Notes: a model not told the origin generated them from the sequence alone. 64,000 nt of DNA from Rhizobiaceae bacterium (GCA_023953905.1 JAMLJA010000003.1:275632-339631), one strand, 5' to 3'. Counted from the first letter of the stretch, positions 42,368-51,834 are shown. A program made the numbers and translations.

Positions 42368-43951
42368 GTGAGCAGAGATCCATCCACTCCAGGCGCCGTG
42401 GGCCGGCGCGAATTCCTCGGCCTGACCGCCGGTTTCGCGGCGTTCGCGGGCGGCGCTCCATTTGGGTTCGACCCGGCCCGGGCGCTCGCCGCCGAGACGG
42501 CTCCGTCGGGGCCGCCGAGCGGATCCGTCACCTTCCTCTCCGCCGAGAACCTGTCGGGCAAGTGGAATCCCTACAATCACACGCTTCTCGCGCAGTCGCG
42601 CCTCCAGGCAGCCGCCTACGACCTGCTCGTCTTCACCGACGAGAACAGGAACTACGTCCCCGGCCTCGCCGTATCCTGGTCGAACCCGGAACCGTCGGTG
42701 TGGGAATTCAAGCTGCGCGAGGGAGTCAAGTTCCACGACGGTACGCCGTTCACCGCCAAGGACGTGAAGGCGACCATCGAATACAACTCCGATCCGGCGC
42801 AGGCGGGCTCCTTCTTCTTCCCGAACAAGTTCACCTGTGAAGTCGTCGACGACCTCACCGTGCGCATCAACACCGGCGCGCCCTATGCGGCGATGCCTGC
42901 GCTGCTGGCTTGCGGCGGCCCCGTAATCTCGCCGGCGCACGTCATTGAGGCGGGCAAGCTGGATGAGAAGTTCGTCGGCACCGGTCCCTACAAATGGGTG
43001 TCCTACGCAGGCGAGGAAGCCGGCGTGAAACTCGAGGCCAACGAGGAATACTGGGGCGCGGCGCCGCATATCAAGGACTACATCTTCCGCTTCGTCGGCG
43101 ACAGCCAGACCCGGCTCGCGGCCCTCCAGTCCGGCCAGGCCCAGATTATCGACAGGGTCGAACCGGACCAGATCGCAACGATCGAGGCAGACCCCAACCT
43201 CGCCGTCCAGCGCATCAACACCGTCGAGTCCAAATGGTTGACGTTCCGCGTCGCCAACGCGCCGATGGACAACCTCAAGCTGCGCCAGGCCATCGCCCAC
43301 GCCATCGACGTGCCGTCGATCGTGAAGTTCATCCTGATGGACAGCGGGCAAGTCAACACCTGCTTCCTCACCGCCGCGCAGACCTTCTCCGAGGACAGCT
43401 CCACCTTCCCGAAGTTCGATCCCGAGAAGGCCAAGGCTTTGCTCGCGGAGGCCGGCTATCCCAACGGCGAGGGGTTGCGCGAGCTGACCTACTACGTGTC
43501 GGTGGGCTTCTATCCCAAGACGCGCGAATACGGACAGCTCATCGTACAGAACCTCGCCGACATCGGCATCAAGGTGAATCTCCAGACGCTGGAGGTGGCG
43601 AAGTACAACCAGCTCCTCTTTGACCCCAACGCCGGTGACCTGTTCGACCACGGCTGGTTCATCGCCTCCTATGATCCCGAGGTGCTGCTGTCGTCGCTGT
43701 TCAGGACCGCGCTGGTGACCAAGGTCAAGAGCCCGAAGAACGTCGAGGTGCTGGAGAAGGAGAGTGGGATGCTCGTGCCGGAGGAGCGCGCCGCCTATTT
43801 CAAGTCGACGGTGCTCCCGACGCTGGAGACCGAGCTCTACGAATATCCTATGTTCGCCAGCCAGCTCGTGACGGCTACAGTGAAAACGCTGAAGAACTTC
43901 GTCGTTCCGCCAACCGCCTATGCCCGCATCGAGAAGGCTTGGATCGAGTAG
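42368..43951 (+). CDS. ABC importer substrate-binding protein, family 5 (peptide/nickel type)
   Basis: A 527-residue periplasmic binding protein. A Tat signal with twin Arg (GRREFLGLTAGFAAFAGG) is followed by an Ala-rich cleavage region; the mature protein has WNPYNHTLLAQSRLQAAAYD, VWEFKLREGVKFHDGTPFTA and GTGPYKWVSY, typical of DppA/OppA-like proteins. The start is GTG at 42368. It is first in a five-gene importer operon. Ligand unknown; the downstream hydrolase and the divergent kinases suggest an amide- or amino-alcohol-containing compound. Confidence 0.93.
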   Translation: MSRDPSTPGAVGRREFLGLTAGFAAFAGGAPFGFDPARALAAETAPSGPPSGSVTFLSAENLSGKWNPYNHTLLAQSRLQAAAYDLLVFTDENRNYVPGLAVSWSNPEPSVWEFKLREGVKFHDGTPFTAKDVKATIEYNSDPAQAGSFFFPNKFTCEVVDDLTVRINTGAPYAAMPALLACGGPVISPAHVIEAGKLDEKFVGTGPYKWVSYAGEEAGVKLEANEEYWGAAPHIKDYIFRFVGDSQTRLAALQSGQAQIIDRVEPDQIATIEADPNLAVQRINTVESKWLTFRVANAPMDNLKLRQAIAHAIDVPSIVKFILMDSGQVNTCFLTAAQTFSEDSSTFPKFDPEKAKALLAEAGYPNGEGLRELTYYVSVGFYPKTREYGQLIVQNLADIGIKVNLQTLEVAKYNQLLFDPNAGDLFDHGWFIASYDPEVLLSSLFRTALVTKVKSPKNVEVLEKESGMLVPEERAAYFKSTVLPTLETELYEYPMFASQLVTATVKTLKNFVVPPTAYARIEKAWIE

Positions 43952-43969
43952 GGACCGTAGCTCCGCAGC

Positions 43970-44953
43970 ATGTCGTTCTTCCTCCGACGCGCTGGCCAGA
44001 CGCTTTTCGTGCTGGTTGGCATCATAACGCTGGTCTTCTTCATCCTTCGCCTCATTCCGGGCGATCCAGTGAGCGTGATCGCACCCAGCGCGTCGGCTGA
44101 GGCCAAGGCCCAGATTCGCGCCCAGCTCGGCCTCGACCAGTCGATTTGGCATCAGTACGCGCTGTTCTGGGGCCAGATCGCCAAGGGCGACTTCGGCCAG
44201 TCCTACTTCTTCCAGGGTAAGGCGATCGACCTGGTGCTCGCCGCCTTGCCCTACACGGCCGCGCTCGCCGGCTGCGCGCTGCTGATCGCGCTGGCGCTCG
44301 CCATCCCCGCCGGGGTTCTTTCGGCGGTGAACCAGGACCGCCTCGCCGACCGCGTCGTGCTCGGCTTCTGCCTGGTGTTCCAGTCGGCGCCGAACTTCTG
44401 GGTGGCGCTGCTACTGATCTCGGTGATCGCGATCCGGCTCGGCTTCCCGACCGTCGCCTATGTCGGCCCCATCTCCCTGATGCTGCCGTCGCTGGCGCTG
44501 TCGATCTCTCTGGTCGCGGTGCTCACCCAGGTCGTGCGCAACTCGCTGGTCGGCGCGCTGCACAGCGACATGGCCACCGCGATGAAGGCGCGCGGGCTTT
44601 CGCTGCGGCGCATCATCTTCGTCCACAGCCTCAGGCTGTCATGCGTGCCGCTGATGACGGTGATCGGCGTCCAGCTCGGCTACCTGCTCGGCGGCGCCGT
44701 CATTATCGAGTATATCTTCAACTATCCCGGCCTCGGCCTGCTCACCCTCAACGCCGTGCTCAGGCGCGACTATCCGCTGCTCCAGGTGATCGTACTTGCG
44801 ACGGCTCTGATCTTCCTGCTCATCAACCTTGCCATCGACATGTCCTACGGCCTGGTCGACGGCAGGCTGTCGCCGGGCAATTCCGGCTCTCGCCGGTCCG
44901 GGCGCGCCCTCAGGGCGCCGCGCGCCATCGCCGGAGGCGGCGATGTCGGCTGA
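43970..44953 (+). CDS. ABC importer permease, OppB/DppB type
   Basis: A 327-residue permease with six membrane helices. Seen: RRAGQTLFVLVGIITLVFF, RLIPGDPV, GLDQSIWHQYALFW, and the EAA-type loop MKARGLSLRRIIFVHSLR. The C-terminal ~25 residues after the last helix are Arg/Gly-rich and unusual for the family. It overlaps the next permease gene by 11 bases and follows the binding-protein gene by 18. Confidence 0.93.
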   Translation: MSFFLRRAGQTLFVLVGIITLVFFILRLIPGDPVSVIAPSASAEAKAQIRAQLGLDQSIWHQYALFWGQIAKGDFGQSYFFQGKAIDLVLAALPYTAALAGCALLIALALAIPAGVLSAVNQDRLADRVVLGFCLVFQSAPNFWVALLLISVIAIRLGFPTVAYVGPISLMLPSLALSISLVAVLTQVVRNSLVGALHSDMATAMKARGLSLRRIIFVHSLRLSCVPLMTVIGVQLGYLLGGAVIIEYIFNYPGLGLLTLNAVLRRDYPLLQVIVLATALIFLLINLAIDMSYGLVDGRLSPGNSGSRRSGRALRAPRAIAGGGDVG

Positions 44954-45809
44954 CGCGACCCTGTCCGCCGCTCCTGTGGCCGCGCGGCGCTTCCGCATCC
45001 CGTGGACGCCAGCGCTCGCGGTCGGCCTCGTCATCGTCGCGGCGAGCGTTCTGGTGGCCATACTCGGCCCGCTGCTGGCGGCCGACGGCGGAAGCCGCAT
45101 CGATTTCGCCAGCGTGCTGAAGCCGCCGCTGACCGGTTGGCACCTCGCCGGCACCGACCAACTCGGCCGCGACATCATGCTGCGCATCGCGACCGGCCTG
45201 CGCATCTCCTTCGCGATCAGCCTGTCGGCGGTCGCGCTGGCGTTGGTGGTGGGGGTCTCGGTCGGGCTGGTGTCCGGCTATTTCGGCGGCTGGACCGATA
45301 CCGTCCTGATGCGGATGACCGACATCCAGATGGCGCTGCCCTTCGTGGTGCTCGCCGTCGCCATCCTCTCAGTCACCCAGCCCGGCTTCGCCTCGCTGAC
45401 GGTGGTTCTGAGCCTCGCCGCGTGGCCGACTTATGCGCGCGTCGTGCGCGGCCTGGTGCAGGTCGAGCGCAACGCCGACCACATACTGGCGGTGCGCGCG
45501 ATTGGGGCGAGCCACACGCGCGTCATCGTCCACTACCTGCTGCGCAGCCTGATCGGACCGACGCTGGTGCTCTCGATCCTCGACCTCGCCGCCATCATCA
45601 TCTTCGAGGCGACGCTGAGCTTCATCGCCATCGGCGTGCCGCCGGGCACGCCCTCGCTGGGCTCGATCATGGCCGAGGGCAAGAACTACATCGCGACCGC
45701 GTGGTGGATCACGGCGATGCCGGGGCTGGCCATGCTGGTAACCATCGCCGGCCTCAACCTGATCGCGATCGGCCTGCGCAGCGCGTCCAGGGAGGCCCGT
45801 TTAAGATGA
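44943..45809 (+). CDS. ABC importer permease, OppC/DppC type
   Basis: A 288-residue second permease. Seen: cytoplasmic N-terminus, first helix at ALAVGLVIVAASVLVAILGP, GTDQLGRDIMLRIATGLRIS (the hallmark GTDxxGRD motif), and EAA loop RAIGASHTRVIVHYLLR. ATG at 44943 starts inside the previous gene; the stop overlaps the ATPase start (ATGA). Pairs with the OppB-type subunit to form the channel. Confidence 0.93.
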   Translation: MSADATLSAAPVAARRFRIPWTPALAVGLVIVAASVLVAILGPLLAADGGSRIDFASVLKPPLTGWHLAGTDQLGRDIMLRIATGLRISFAISLSAVALALVVGVSVGLVSGYFGGWTDTVLMRMTDIQMALPFVVLAVAILSVTQPGFASLTVVLSLAAWPTYARVVRGLVQVERNADHILAVRAIGASHTRVIVHYLLRSLIGPTLVLSILDLAAIIIFEATLSFIAIGVPPGTPSLGSIMAEGKNYIATAWWITAMPGLAMLVTIAGLNLIAIGLRSASREARLR

Positions 45810-46804
45810 GCCTGCAGTCTGGGCCGATGCTGGCCGTCTCCGGCCTCACCACCGAGTTCCCGCTGAAGGGCGGCAGTGTCATCCGTGCCGTCGACGACAT
45901 CAGCTTCACGCTCGCTGCGGGCCGCACGCTCGGAATCGTCGGCGAGAGTGGCTCGGGCAAGAGCGTGCTGATCCGCTCGCTGATGCGCATCCTCGACGCA
46001 CCGGGGCGTATCGCCGCCGGATCGGTCGTCTTCAAGGGCAGGGACCTGCTCAGGATCGGCGAGCGCGAGATGCGTGGCATACGCGGGCGCCAGATCGGCA
46101 TGATCTTCCAGAACCCCGCCGGCTCGCTGAGCCCGGTGGCCACCGTCGCCTCGCAATTCGCCGAGGCGATGCGCGCGCACGAGCGGGTCGGCGCGGCCGC
46201 CGCGCGTGACCGCTCGATCCGGGCGCTGGCGGCGGTCGGCGTCGAGGACTCTGCTGCTGTGCTCGCCAGCCGGCCCTACCAGCTCTCTGGCGGCCTGATC
46301 CAGCGCATCATGATCGGCCTCGCTCTGGTCATGGGGCCGGACCTGATCCTAGCGGATGAGCCTACGACCAACCTCGACGTGACTGTCCAGGAGCAGATCA
46401 TCGCGGCGCTACGCAAGGTCCAGCGCGACTTCGGCACGGCCATCATCTTCATCAGCCACGACATGGGCGTCATCAGCGAGATCAGCGACGATATCATGGT
46501 TATGTACGGCGCCCGCGCCGTCGAATACGGCGACCTGCGCAGCGTCGTGCGAACGCCGCTCCATCCCTACACCGACGGACTGATCCGCTCGGTGCCGCCC
46601 GCCGACATCCGGCCGGGCATGCGCCTCCAGGCGATCCCCGGCTATCCGCCCGACCTTTCCAGGCTCGGCGGCTCCTGCCGCTTCGCCAGCCGCTGCGCCC
46701 GCGTACGGCCGCCATGCGAGGCGAACGATCCCGCCCTCGCCGAGCAGGCGCCGGGACGGCTCGTTGCCTGCCACTTCCCCCTCGCGGTGACCGCCGATGT
46801 CTGA
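45806..46804 (+). CDS. ABC importer ATPase, OppD/DppD type
   Basis: A 332-residue ATPase. Walker A GESGSGKS near residue 49, Q-loop IFQNPAGSLSP, signature QLSGGLIQR (Leu in place of the usual Gln/Met after LSGG), Walker B LILADEPTTNLD, switch His in ISHDMGV, and the OppD C-terminal Cys-rich GSCRFASRCARVRPPCE that in relatives can bind a 4Fe-4S cluster. Overlaps both neighbours. Confidence 0.93.
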   Translation: MSLQSGPMLAVSGLTTEFPLKGGSVIRAVDDISFTLAAGRTLGIVGESGSGKSVLIRSLMRILDAPGRIAAGSVVFKGRDLLRIGEREMRGIRGRQIGMIFQNPAGSLSPVATVASQFAEAMRAHERVGAAAARDRSIRALAAVGVEDSAAVLASRPYQLSGGLIQRIMIGLALVMGPDLILADEPTTNLDVTVQEQIIAALRKVQRDFGTAIIFISHDMGVISEISDDIMVMYGARAVEYGDLRSVVRTPLHPYTDGLIRSVPPADIRPGMRLQAIPGYPPDLSRLGGSCRFASRCARVRPPCEANDPALAEQAPGRLVACHFPLAVTADV

Positions 46805-47630
46805 CGCCCCGCTGCTTGAGGTCGAGGGTCTGGCCGTCACGTTTCCGGGCGCGGCCGAGGACGTGCGGGTCGTCGACGACGTCGCCTTCTCGGTGCGTAC
46901 CGACCGCGCGCTCGGCATCGTGGGCGAGAGCGGCGCGGGAAAGAGCGTGCTGCTGCGCACGCTGACCGGGCTGTTCCGCCCCGCCGCGGGAACGATACGC
47001 TTCGACAGCAGGGACGTCACCAACGCGCGCGGGGCGAGCCTCAAGGCCTATCGCCGCGACGTGCAGATGGTGTTCCAGAACCCCTACACCTCGCTGCCGC
47101 CGGGCCGCGCCGTTCAGAATATCCTGGAGGAGCCGCTGCTCATCCACGGCATTTCCCGCGGGGAGTGGCAGGGCCGCCTCGATTCCGCCCTCGACGGCGT
47201 CGGCCTTTCGCGGAGCTTCCTCGGCCGCATGCCCGAGCAGTTGAGCGGCGGCCAGCGCCAGCGCGTCGCCATCGCCCGTGCGCTGGTGCTCGAGCCCAGG
47301 TTGATCCTGCTGGACGAGCCTGTCTCGGCGCTCGACGTGTCGATCCGCGCCCAAGTGTTGAACCTGCTCACCGACCTCAGGCGCGACCGCGGCCTCGGCT
47401 TCGTCGTGGTGTCGCATGATTTCAGCGTGCTTCGCTTCCTGGCCGAGGACATCGCCGTGATGCATCGCGGCCAGTTCGTTGAGCAGGGCGAGACGGGGGC
47501 GGTGTTCGATCATCCCCGACATGAATACACGCGCCGGCTTCTGGCTGCGATGCCGTCCATCGAGCGCTCCTTGGCGCGTCGCGGCGACATCGGCGAGGCC
47601 GGGGCTGCGGAGGAGAAGCAAGATGTGTGA
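46797..47630 (+). CDS. ABC importer ATPase, OppF/DppF type
   Basis: A 277-residue second ATPase. Walker A GESGAGKS, Q-loop VFQNPYTSLPPGR, signature QLSGGQRQR, Walker B LILLDEPVSALD, switch His in VSHDFSV. It is shorter than typical OppF (about 320) because the C-terminal Cys-containing extension is absent. It overlaps the OppD-type gene by eight bases and the hydrolase gene by eight. Confidence 0.92.
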   Translation: MSDAPLLEVEGLAVTFPGAAEDVRVVDDVAFSVRTDRALGIVGESGAGKSVLLRTLTGLFRPAAGTIRFDSRDVTNARGASLKAYRRDVQMVFQNPYTSLPPGRAVQNILEEPLLIHGISRGEWQGRLDSALDGVGLSRSFLGRMPEQLSGGQRQRVAIARALVLEPRLILLDEPVSALDVSIRAQVLNLLTDLRRDRGLGFVVVSHDFSVLRFLAEDIAVMHRGQFVEQGETGAVFDHPRHEYTRRLLAAMPSIERSLARRGDIGEAGAAEEKQDV

Positions 47631-48990
47631 TACGTTCGTCGTCCTTTCGGACCTTGCCGCGTCGGGGCGAACCACGCTCGCTAAGAATTCTGACCGCGAG
47701 CCCAACGAGGCGCAGTACCTCACGCAGGCCGCCGCCGCCGACCACGCGGCGGGCGCCACGGTGCGCTGCACCTATGTCGAGATCCCGCAGGCCACGCACA
47801 CCTATGCCGTGCTCGGGTCGCGCCCGTGGTGGATGTGGGGCTTCGAGCATGGCGTCAACGAACGCGGGCTGGCCATCGGCAACGAAGCAGTATGGTCGCG
47901 CGTGCCGGCCTCGACCGCGCCCGGCCTGCTCGGCATGGACCTCCTGCGCCTGACGCTGGAACGCGCGGCGACGGCCGACGAGGGGCTGGATATCCTGACC
48001 GGCCTGCTGGAGCGCCACGGACAGTCCGGCCGTACCTCCGCGACCATGGACACCAGCTACCACAACAGCTTCATCATCGCCGACCGCGGCGGCGCCTGGA
48101 TCGTGCAGACGGCTGGCCCCCACTGGGCGGCGAAGAGGGTGGCGGGCTGGGCGTCGATTTCCAACGTCTACTCGATCGGCTCGGACTATGACCGCATCTC
48201 GGCCGGCGCGATCGATTTCGCGATGCGTTCCGGGTGGCACGATCCCGCAGCCGGCGGGTCATTCGATTTCGCGGCTGCCTATGCCGACCCGGATTTCCCC
48301 AAACTGCCGAGCTGTGCGGCGCGGCTCAGGCTATCGCAAGCCGGGCTGACGAAGCTCGAGGCCGAGGGCAAGATCGCGCTGGAGGAAGTGTTCGCCCTTC
48401 TGCGCAGCCACGGCGCGGGCGACGACGCCCCCGACTGGCGGCCGGGGGCGGACGGCGAGAGCGTGCTGTGCATGCACGCCGCCACGCCGGAAGGGTCGGA
48501 GACCGCGGCGAGCGTGGTCATGGAGTTGGCCGGACCGGCCAGTCCCGACGCTCCCGTCCTCTACTGGGGCTCGCTCGCCTCACCCTGCCTGTCGAGCTTC
48601 GTACCGATCTGGCCGGACGCCGAGGTTCCACAGGCGTGGAAGCAGCCGCGACAGGGCGAGCCGGACGCCTGGTGGCGACAGGAATCAATGCAGCGGCTGG
48701 TCGAGCGCGACTACCGGCGCCTGGCTGCGGCGCCGCGGGCGATCATCGCACAGCTCGAAAGACAGACGCTCGCGGCCGTGCGTGGGCTGCCCGCCCACGC
48801 CGGCGTGCAATTGCGCGCCGCACTGACCCGAGAGAGCGCCGGCCGCCACGGCGCCGCCTGCGCGATCATCGAGCGGATGACCGCCGATTGCGCCGACACG
48901 GTGATCGACATCCGCGCGGACGACCCGCGTGGTGCCTATCTCGCGACCGTCGAGGCGACCCGGCCGGTGACCTGCCTTCCTCCGAGCTGA
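47623..48990 (+). CDS. Secernin/C69-family Ntn hydrolase
   Basis: A 455-residue N-terminal-nucleophile hydrolase. The translation begins Met-Cys2 (MCDTFVVLSD), so Cys2 is the expected nucleophile after Met removal, then LAKNSDREPNEAQYL with the conserved Asn/Arg, EHGVNERGLAIGNEAVWS and YHNSFIIADRGGAWIVQTAG, all secernin/dipeptidase C69 features. Such enzymes cleave amide bonds in dipeptides or N-acyl compounds. No signal peptide: it acts in the cytoplasm after import. The start overlaps the OppF-type stop, so it is the last gene of the importer operon. Confidence 0.88.
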   Translation: MCDTFVVLSDLAASGRTTLAKNSDREPNEAQYLTQAAAADHAAGATVRCTYVEIPQATHTYAVLGSRPWWMWGFEHGVNERGLAIGNEAVWSRVPASTAPGLLGMDLLRLTLERAATADEGLDILTGLLERHGQSGRTSATMDTSYHNSFIIADRGGAWIVQTAGPHWAAKRVAGWASISNVYSIGSDYDRISAGAIDFAMRSGWHDPAAGGSFDFAAAYADPDFPKLPSCAARLRLSQAGLTKLEAEGKIALEEVFALLRSHGAGDDAPDWRPGADGESVLCMHAATPEGSETAASVVMELAGPASPDAPVLYWGSLASPCLSSFVPIWPDAEVPQAWKQPRQGEPDAWWRQESMQRLVERDYRRLAAAPRAIIAQLERQTLAAVRGLPAHAGVQLRAALTRESAGRHGAACAIIERMTADCADTVIDIRADDPRGAYLATVEATRPVTCLPPS

Positions 48991-49273
48991 CCCGCGAACG
49001 CGTACCGGCAGCGTTCACCCGAGATATCCGGATGCCATGTCGCCAACAGGTCGCGACGCCCGAAGCGGTTGCGATCGCTGCCTCCGAGAACGCCACGGCT
49101 GCCCGAGCCGGCTATCAGGGTCTACAAACATTATGAGCCGGTGACCCTGTTCGGCGGAAGGAAGGCTTTGATCTCACCCCTGTGCGGGACGAGAAAAGGC
49201 TGATGCTTCTCGATCTCCAAACCGGTTCCGGTGTCTACTTCTGTCGAAAATAACACCTCGACCAATGGTCCGA

Positions 49274-49367
49274 AATGGGGTCGTAAACGGACAGGAAAAC
49301 ATTGCCGCTCAACGGCAGCTTGTCGCTGTGCGCTCGCTATTACCGGACCGTCCGGAGACGGCCCCGA
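49274..49367 (+). repeat. 94-bp direct repeat, copy 1
   Basis: Begins aatggggtcgtaaacggaca and ends gagacggccccga; matches 52453-52546 on the same strand with 6 mismatches in 94 bases. It lies in the otherwise gene-free stretch 48991-49474. Both copies contain the imperfect dyads tgccgc..gcggca-like and cggaccgtccg. Function unknown; see the second copy. Confidence 0.85.
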
Positions 49368-49389
49368 TTACGTCGATAGATGGGTACAC

Positions 49390-49408
49390 TAGGCGGCGTG
49401 GACAAATT
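49390..49408 (+). repeat. IS end-like inverted repeat, left copy
   Basis: TAGGCGGCGTGGACAAATT matches the reverse complement of 51045-51063 (TAGGCAGCGTGGACAAATT) at 18 of 19 positions. IS427-group IS5 elements end in sequences of this kind, the transposase stop lying inside the right end. This may be the left end of the element whose body is displaced by the hydrolase gene, or a remnant of another copy. Confidence 0.6.
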
Positions 49409-49474
49409 CGCGATGGTCAGCTGGCCTACCATGTGAGCTACAAAGTTCTATTTGTCCGATGGTCACATTAGCCG

Positions 49475-50182
49475 TTATGCGACTAAGAACGCGGTTATTT
49501 CATCGACCAAGCCGGCAAGAAAGGTGTCCCGATCCTGGTGAGGGTCCTGCGCATTTGGCGGCAATTCGTCCATGTAGGTGAAATGGCCGGCGTCGGGATC
49601 AACTTGGACTTCCACAGATGCCTGAGCGGAGAGCGCATTCTCGAGAAAGCGAGATTGGGCCGGAGGCGTGATGGTATCGTTGGCCCCCACCCAGATTTTT
49701 ATCGGTACCTTGACCCGGTGAAGCGCGCCAGGACGGCGAAAGAAGTCGGTCGGCGGAGCCAACAGAGCCAATCGTTGGAGGCGTGCGTTTGAACCAACAA
49801 TCAGGCGATTCCCCTCAAGGGTTTCGCCCTCGGCGCCTTGAAGGGCCAACAGAGCCGTAGCTCCAATGGAGTGCCCGATGCCCACGACGGGGAGATTGGT
49901 GTGAGCGAAACTGTCGATCGCTGCTTCGAGCCTACGGATGCGTATGTCTAGCTCGGACTTGGTCGGGACACTTGAGGCCAGCATTTCGAAGTGTGGCGCA
50001 ATGACCATGAACCCCCTGTTAGCCACCGTCCGCAGCAAACGATGGTGGCGCGCCGGGTTGCCGCCACGGCCGACCGCAAACAAGGCAATGCCCCTTGAAT
50101 GCTCTGCTTCGATCCGCGTAATGGCAAATGATTCCAAATCGTTGTCAGCGGACACAATCTCGGTCTCAGGCGCAAAGCCCAT
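49475..50182 (-). CDS. Alpha/beta hydrolase (dienelactone-hydrolase-like)
   Basis: A 235-residue hydrolase. The nucleophile Ser lies in VVGIGHSIGATALLALQG (GHSIG elbow), the acid in WVGANDTITPP, and the His in DPDAGHFTYMDE. No signal peptide. Relatives include dienelactone hydrolases and uncharacterised esterases. It sits between an IS end-like sequence (49390) and the broken IS5 transposase, as if carried as a passenger. AT content is a little higher than the flanking operons. Confidence 0.82.
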   Translation of the reverse strand: MGFAPETEIVSADNDLESFAITRIEAEHSRGIALFAVGRGGNPARHHRLLRTVANRGFMVIAPHFEMLASSVPTKSELDIRIRRLEAAIDSFAHTNLPVVGIGHSIGATALLALQGAEGETLEGNRLIVGSNARLQRLALLAPPTDFFRRPGALHRVKVPIKIWVGANDTITPPAQSRFLENALSAQASVEVQVDPDAGHFTYMDELPPNAQDPHQDRDTFLAGLVDEITAFLVA

Positions 50183-50273
50183 ATTCCTAGTCCTTCATTT
50201 CAATAAGTTTAGCATCGACTTCCGCGACAAACGAATCCTAACGGACCTAAGCGATTGACGTTCTGATCGGCTA

Positions 50274-51064
50274 TTGATTCAAGGCTGCTTTTGCGAGGCA
50301 GGCTTTAGCAGGGGCGATCTGACCGAAACCGAATGGCGCGTTCTGAAGGATTTATTGCCCATCGAGCCTGAGAACCGTGGTCGAGGCAGACGGCCCGAGC
50401 AAAACCGTTCGATCATCAATGGCATCCTCTGGCGGCTCCGGTGTGGCGCTCCGTGGCGAGACGCGCCGCCCAAATATGGCAGTTGGAACACCCTTTATCG
50501 GCGGTTCCGGCGGTGGAGCGAAGCCGGGGGCTGGGACATCGTGGCGGACACCAGCCACTACAGTATCGACAGCACCACAGTACGCGCCCACGTCTCGGCA
50601 GCGGGCGGAAACGGGGCTCATCGACGGGCTCTTTCTTGTCCGCTCGCGGGGCGGGTTCACCAGTAAGCTTCACTGCATGGCCGATACTCTCGGACGACCG
50701 ATCGCCTTCCACTTGACGGTCGGGGAAGCGGCAGACTGCAAGGCATAATAACGCGCTCAAGGGTCTGCCTGAGCGCATGCCCGACGCCCTGCTTGCCGAC
50801 AAGGGCTACGACGCGGATGCCATCCCTGCCGACCTCGCCGACCGAAAAATCGAGGCCGTCATCCCCGGCCAATCAAACCGCCGTGTGAAGATCGGACACG
50901 ACCGGGCGATCTACAAGCAGCGCAACCGCATCGAGCGCATGTTCGGCCACCTCAAGATCAACCGCGCCATCGCCACCCGCTACGATCAGTTGGCCAACAG
51001 TTTTCTCGGCATGGTCCATCTCGCTACCGCTCGATGCTGGCTCAAATTTGTCCACGCTGCCTAG
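50274..51064 (+). mobile_element. IS5-family (IS427 group) transposase, broken
   Basis: Three consecutive frames carry one IS5 transposase: 50274-50600 (DLTETEWRVLKDLLPIEPEN, CGAPWRDAPPKYGSWNTLYR, HYSIDSTTVRAHVSAAGG with the first catalytic Asp), about 50600-50748 (RSRGGFTSKLHCMADTLGRP, VGEAADCKA), and 50777-51064 (DALLADKGYDADAIPADLAD, RNRIERMFGHLKINRAIATR with the catalytic Glu, LKFVHAA). A small deletion after GGWDIVADTS, a frameshift near 50625 and a stop at 50746 break it. The right end (51045-51063) overlaps the final codons. Confidence 0.85.
51045..51063 (-). repeat. IS5 right end, inverted partner of 49390-49408
   Basis: Read on the minus strand this is TAGGCAGCGTGGACAAATT, one mismatch from the sequence at 49390-49408. 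It overlaps the last codons and stop of the transposase remnant, as in IS427-group elements. Confidence 0.6.
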
Positions 51065-51219
51065 GAACGACGGCTTTCGGGAAGCCGTCAGTGATCATCG
51101 GATTCCAGAGATTAAAGTCGATTGCTGCCCATTCCCAATGGCGAGCCTGGGGGTGGAAAGCGGCCGTTGCCATGCTGCCTGGCTGAAGACCGCTTTGCGG
51201 ATAAAGCTGCCGTCGCGTT

Positions 51220-51834
51220 TCAGAGAACGGTCGAGACCACCGCCCAGAGGCCGAATCCGATCAGCACGATGCCGGACAGGCGCGAGACCCACAGCGCAAA
51301 GGCGTCGGGCAGGCGACCTCGGGCGAGCGCGACGCCGCCGCTGAGGAGGCACCACCACAGCATTGAGCCAACAAACACCCCGAAAACGACGAGAGCGGCT
51401 CCGACGGTGCCGGTTCCCGAGGCCAGACCGAGACCCGCGAAGATCGCGGCAAAGGACAGGATCGTCATGGGGTTGGTGATCGTCAGCAGGAACGTCGCCG
51501 CCGTGGTTCCCAGCAGGTCGCGGGCTGATACACGCGCCGCCGTTCGGGGCGGTCTCGGAGCCATGCTCTTCCAGCCGAGCCAAAGCATGAAGGCGCCGCC
51601 GATCAGGCGCAGCGGCGTGTCGATCATGCCCAAGGCCTCTGAGAACGCCGCAAAGCCGAAGGCGGCGAAGGCGGCATAAACGCCATCCGCCAACGCCGTG
51701 CCGAGGCCACCAGCGACACCGGCGGCAAAACCGCGCTCAAGTGTCCGGTTGATGCACAACGCCCCGATTGGCCCGAGCGGGGCTGCGATGGCCAGCCCAA
51801 GGAACAGGCTTTTGACAAACAGCATCGGCTCCAT
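51220..51834 (-). CDS. LysE-family amino-acid exporter
   Basis: A 204-residue membrane protein with six hydrophobic segments. Seen: FVKSLFLGLAIAAPLGPIGALCINRTLERGFAAG and LLTITNPMTILSFAAIFAG, the two signatures of the LysE/RhtB family, split by helices. It exports amino acids or analogues. The ATG at 51834 overlaps the last base of the asnC stop; the frame to 52011 inside asnC was rejected. Coupled to an Lrp/AsnC regulator, the standard sensor for such exporters. Confidence 0.9.
   Translation of the reverse strand: MEPMLFVKSLFLGLAIAAPLGPIGALCINRTLERGFAAGVAGGLGTALADGVYAAFAAFGFAAFSEALGMIDTPLRLIGGAFMLWLGWKSMAPRPPRTAARVSARDLLGTTAATFLLTITNPMTILSFAAIFAGLGLASGTGTVGAALVVFGVFVGSMLWWCLLSGGVALARGRLPDAFALWVSRLSGIVLIGFGLWAVVSTVL

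Larger units (their letters stand above)
48991..49474. other. Gene-free stretch after the secernin gene
   Basis: No supportable gene. It holds the first 94-bp direct repeat (49274-49367) and, at 49390-49408, a 19-base sequence matching the right end of the IS5 element at 51063 in inverted orientation. The first 150 bases look like decayed coding sequence but no family could be recognised. Confidence 0.55.

Noticed and set aside
42320..44152. A 610-codon minus-strand frame covering the ABC binding-protein gene.
   Set aside because: GC-rich shadow; translation is Arg/Gly/His-rich low-complexity with no motif, while the plus strand encodes a clear binding protein.
45002..45805. The long upstream extension of the OppD-type ATPase frame.
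   Set aside because: It runs through the OppC-type permease in another frame and is Arg-rich; the ATG at 45806 begins the conserved ATPase and overlaps the permease stop.
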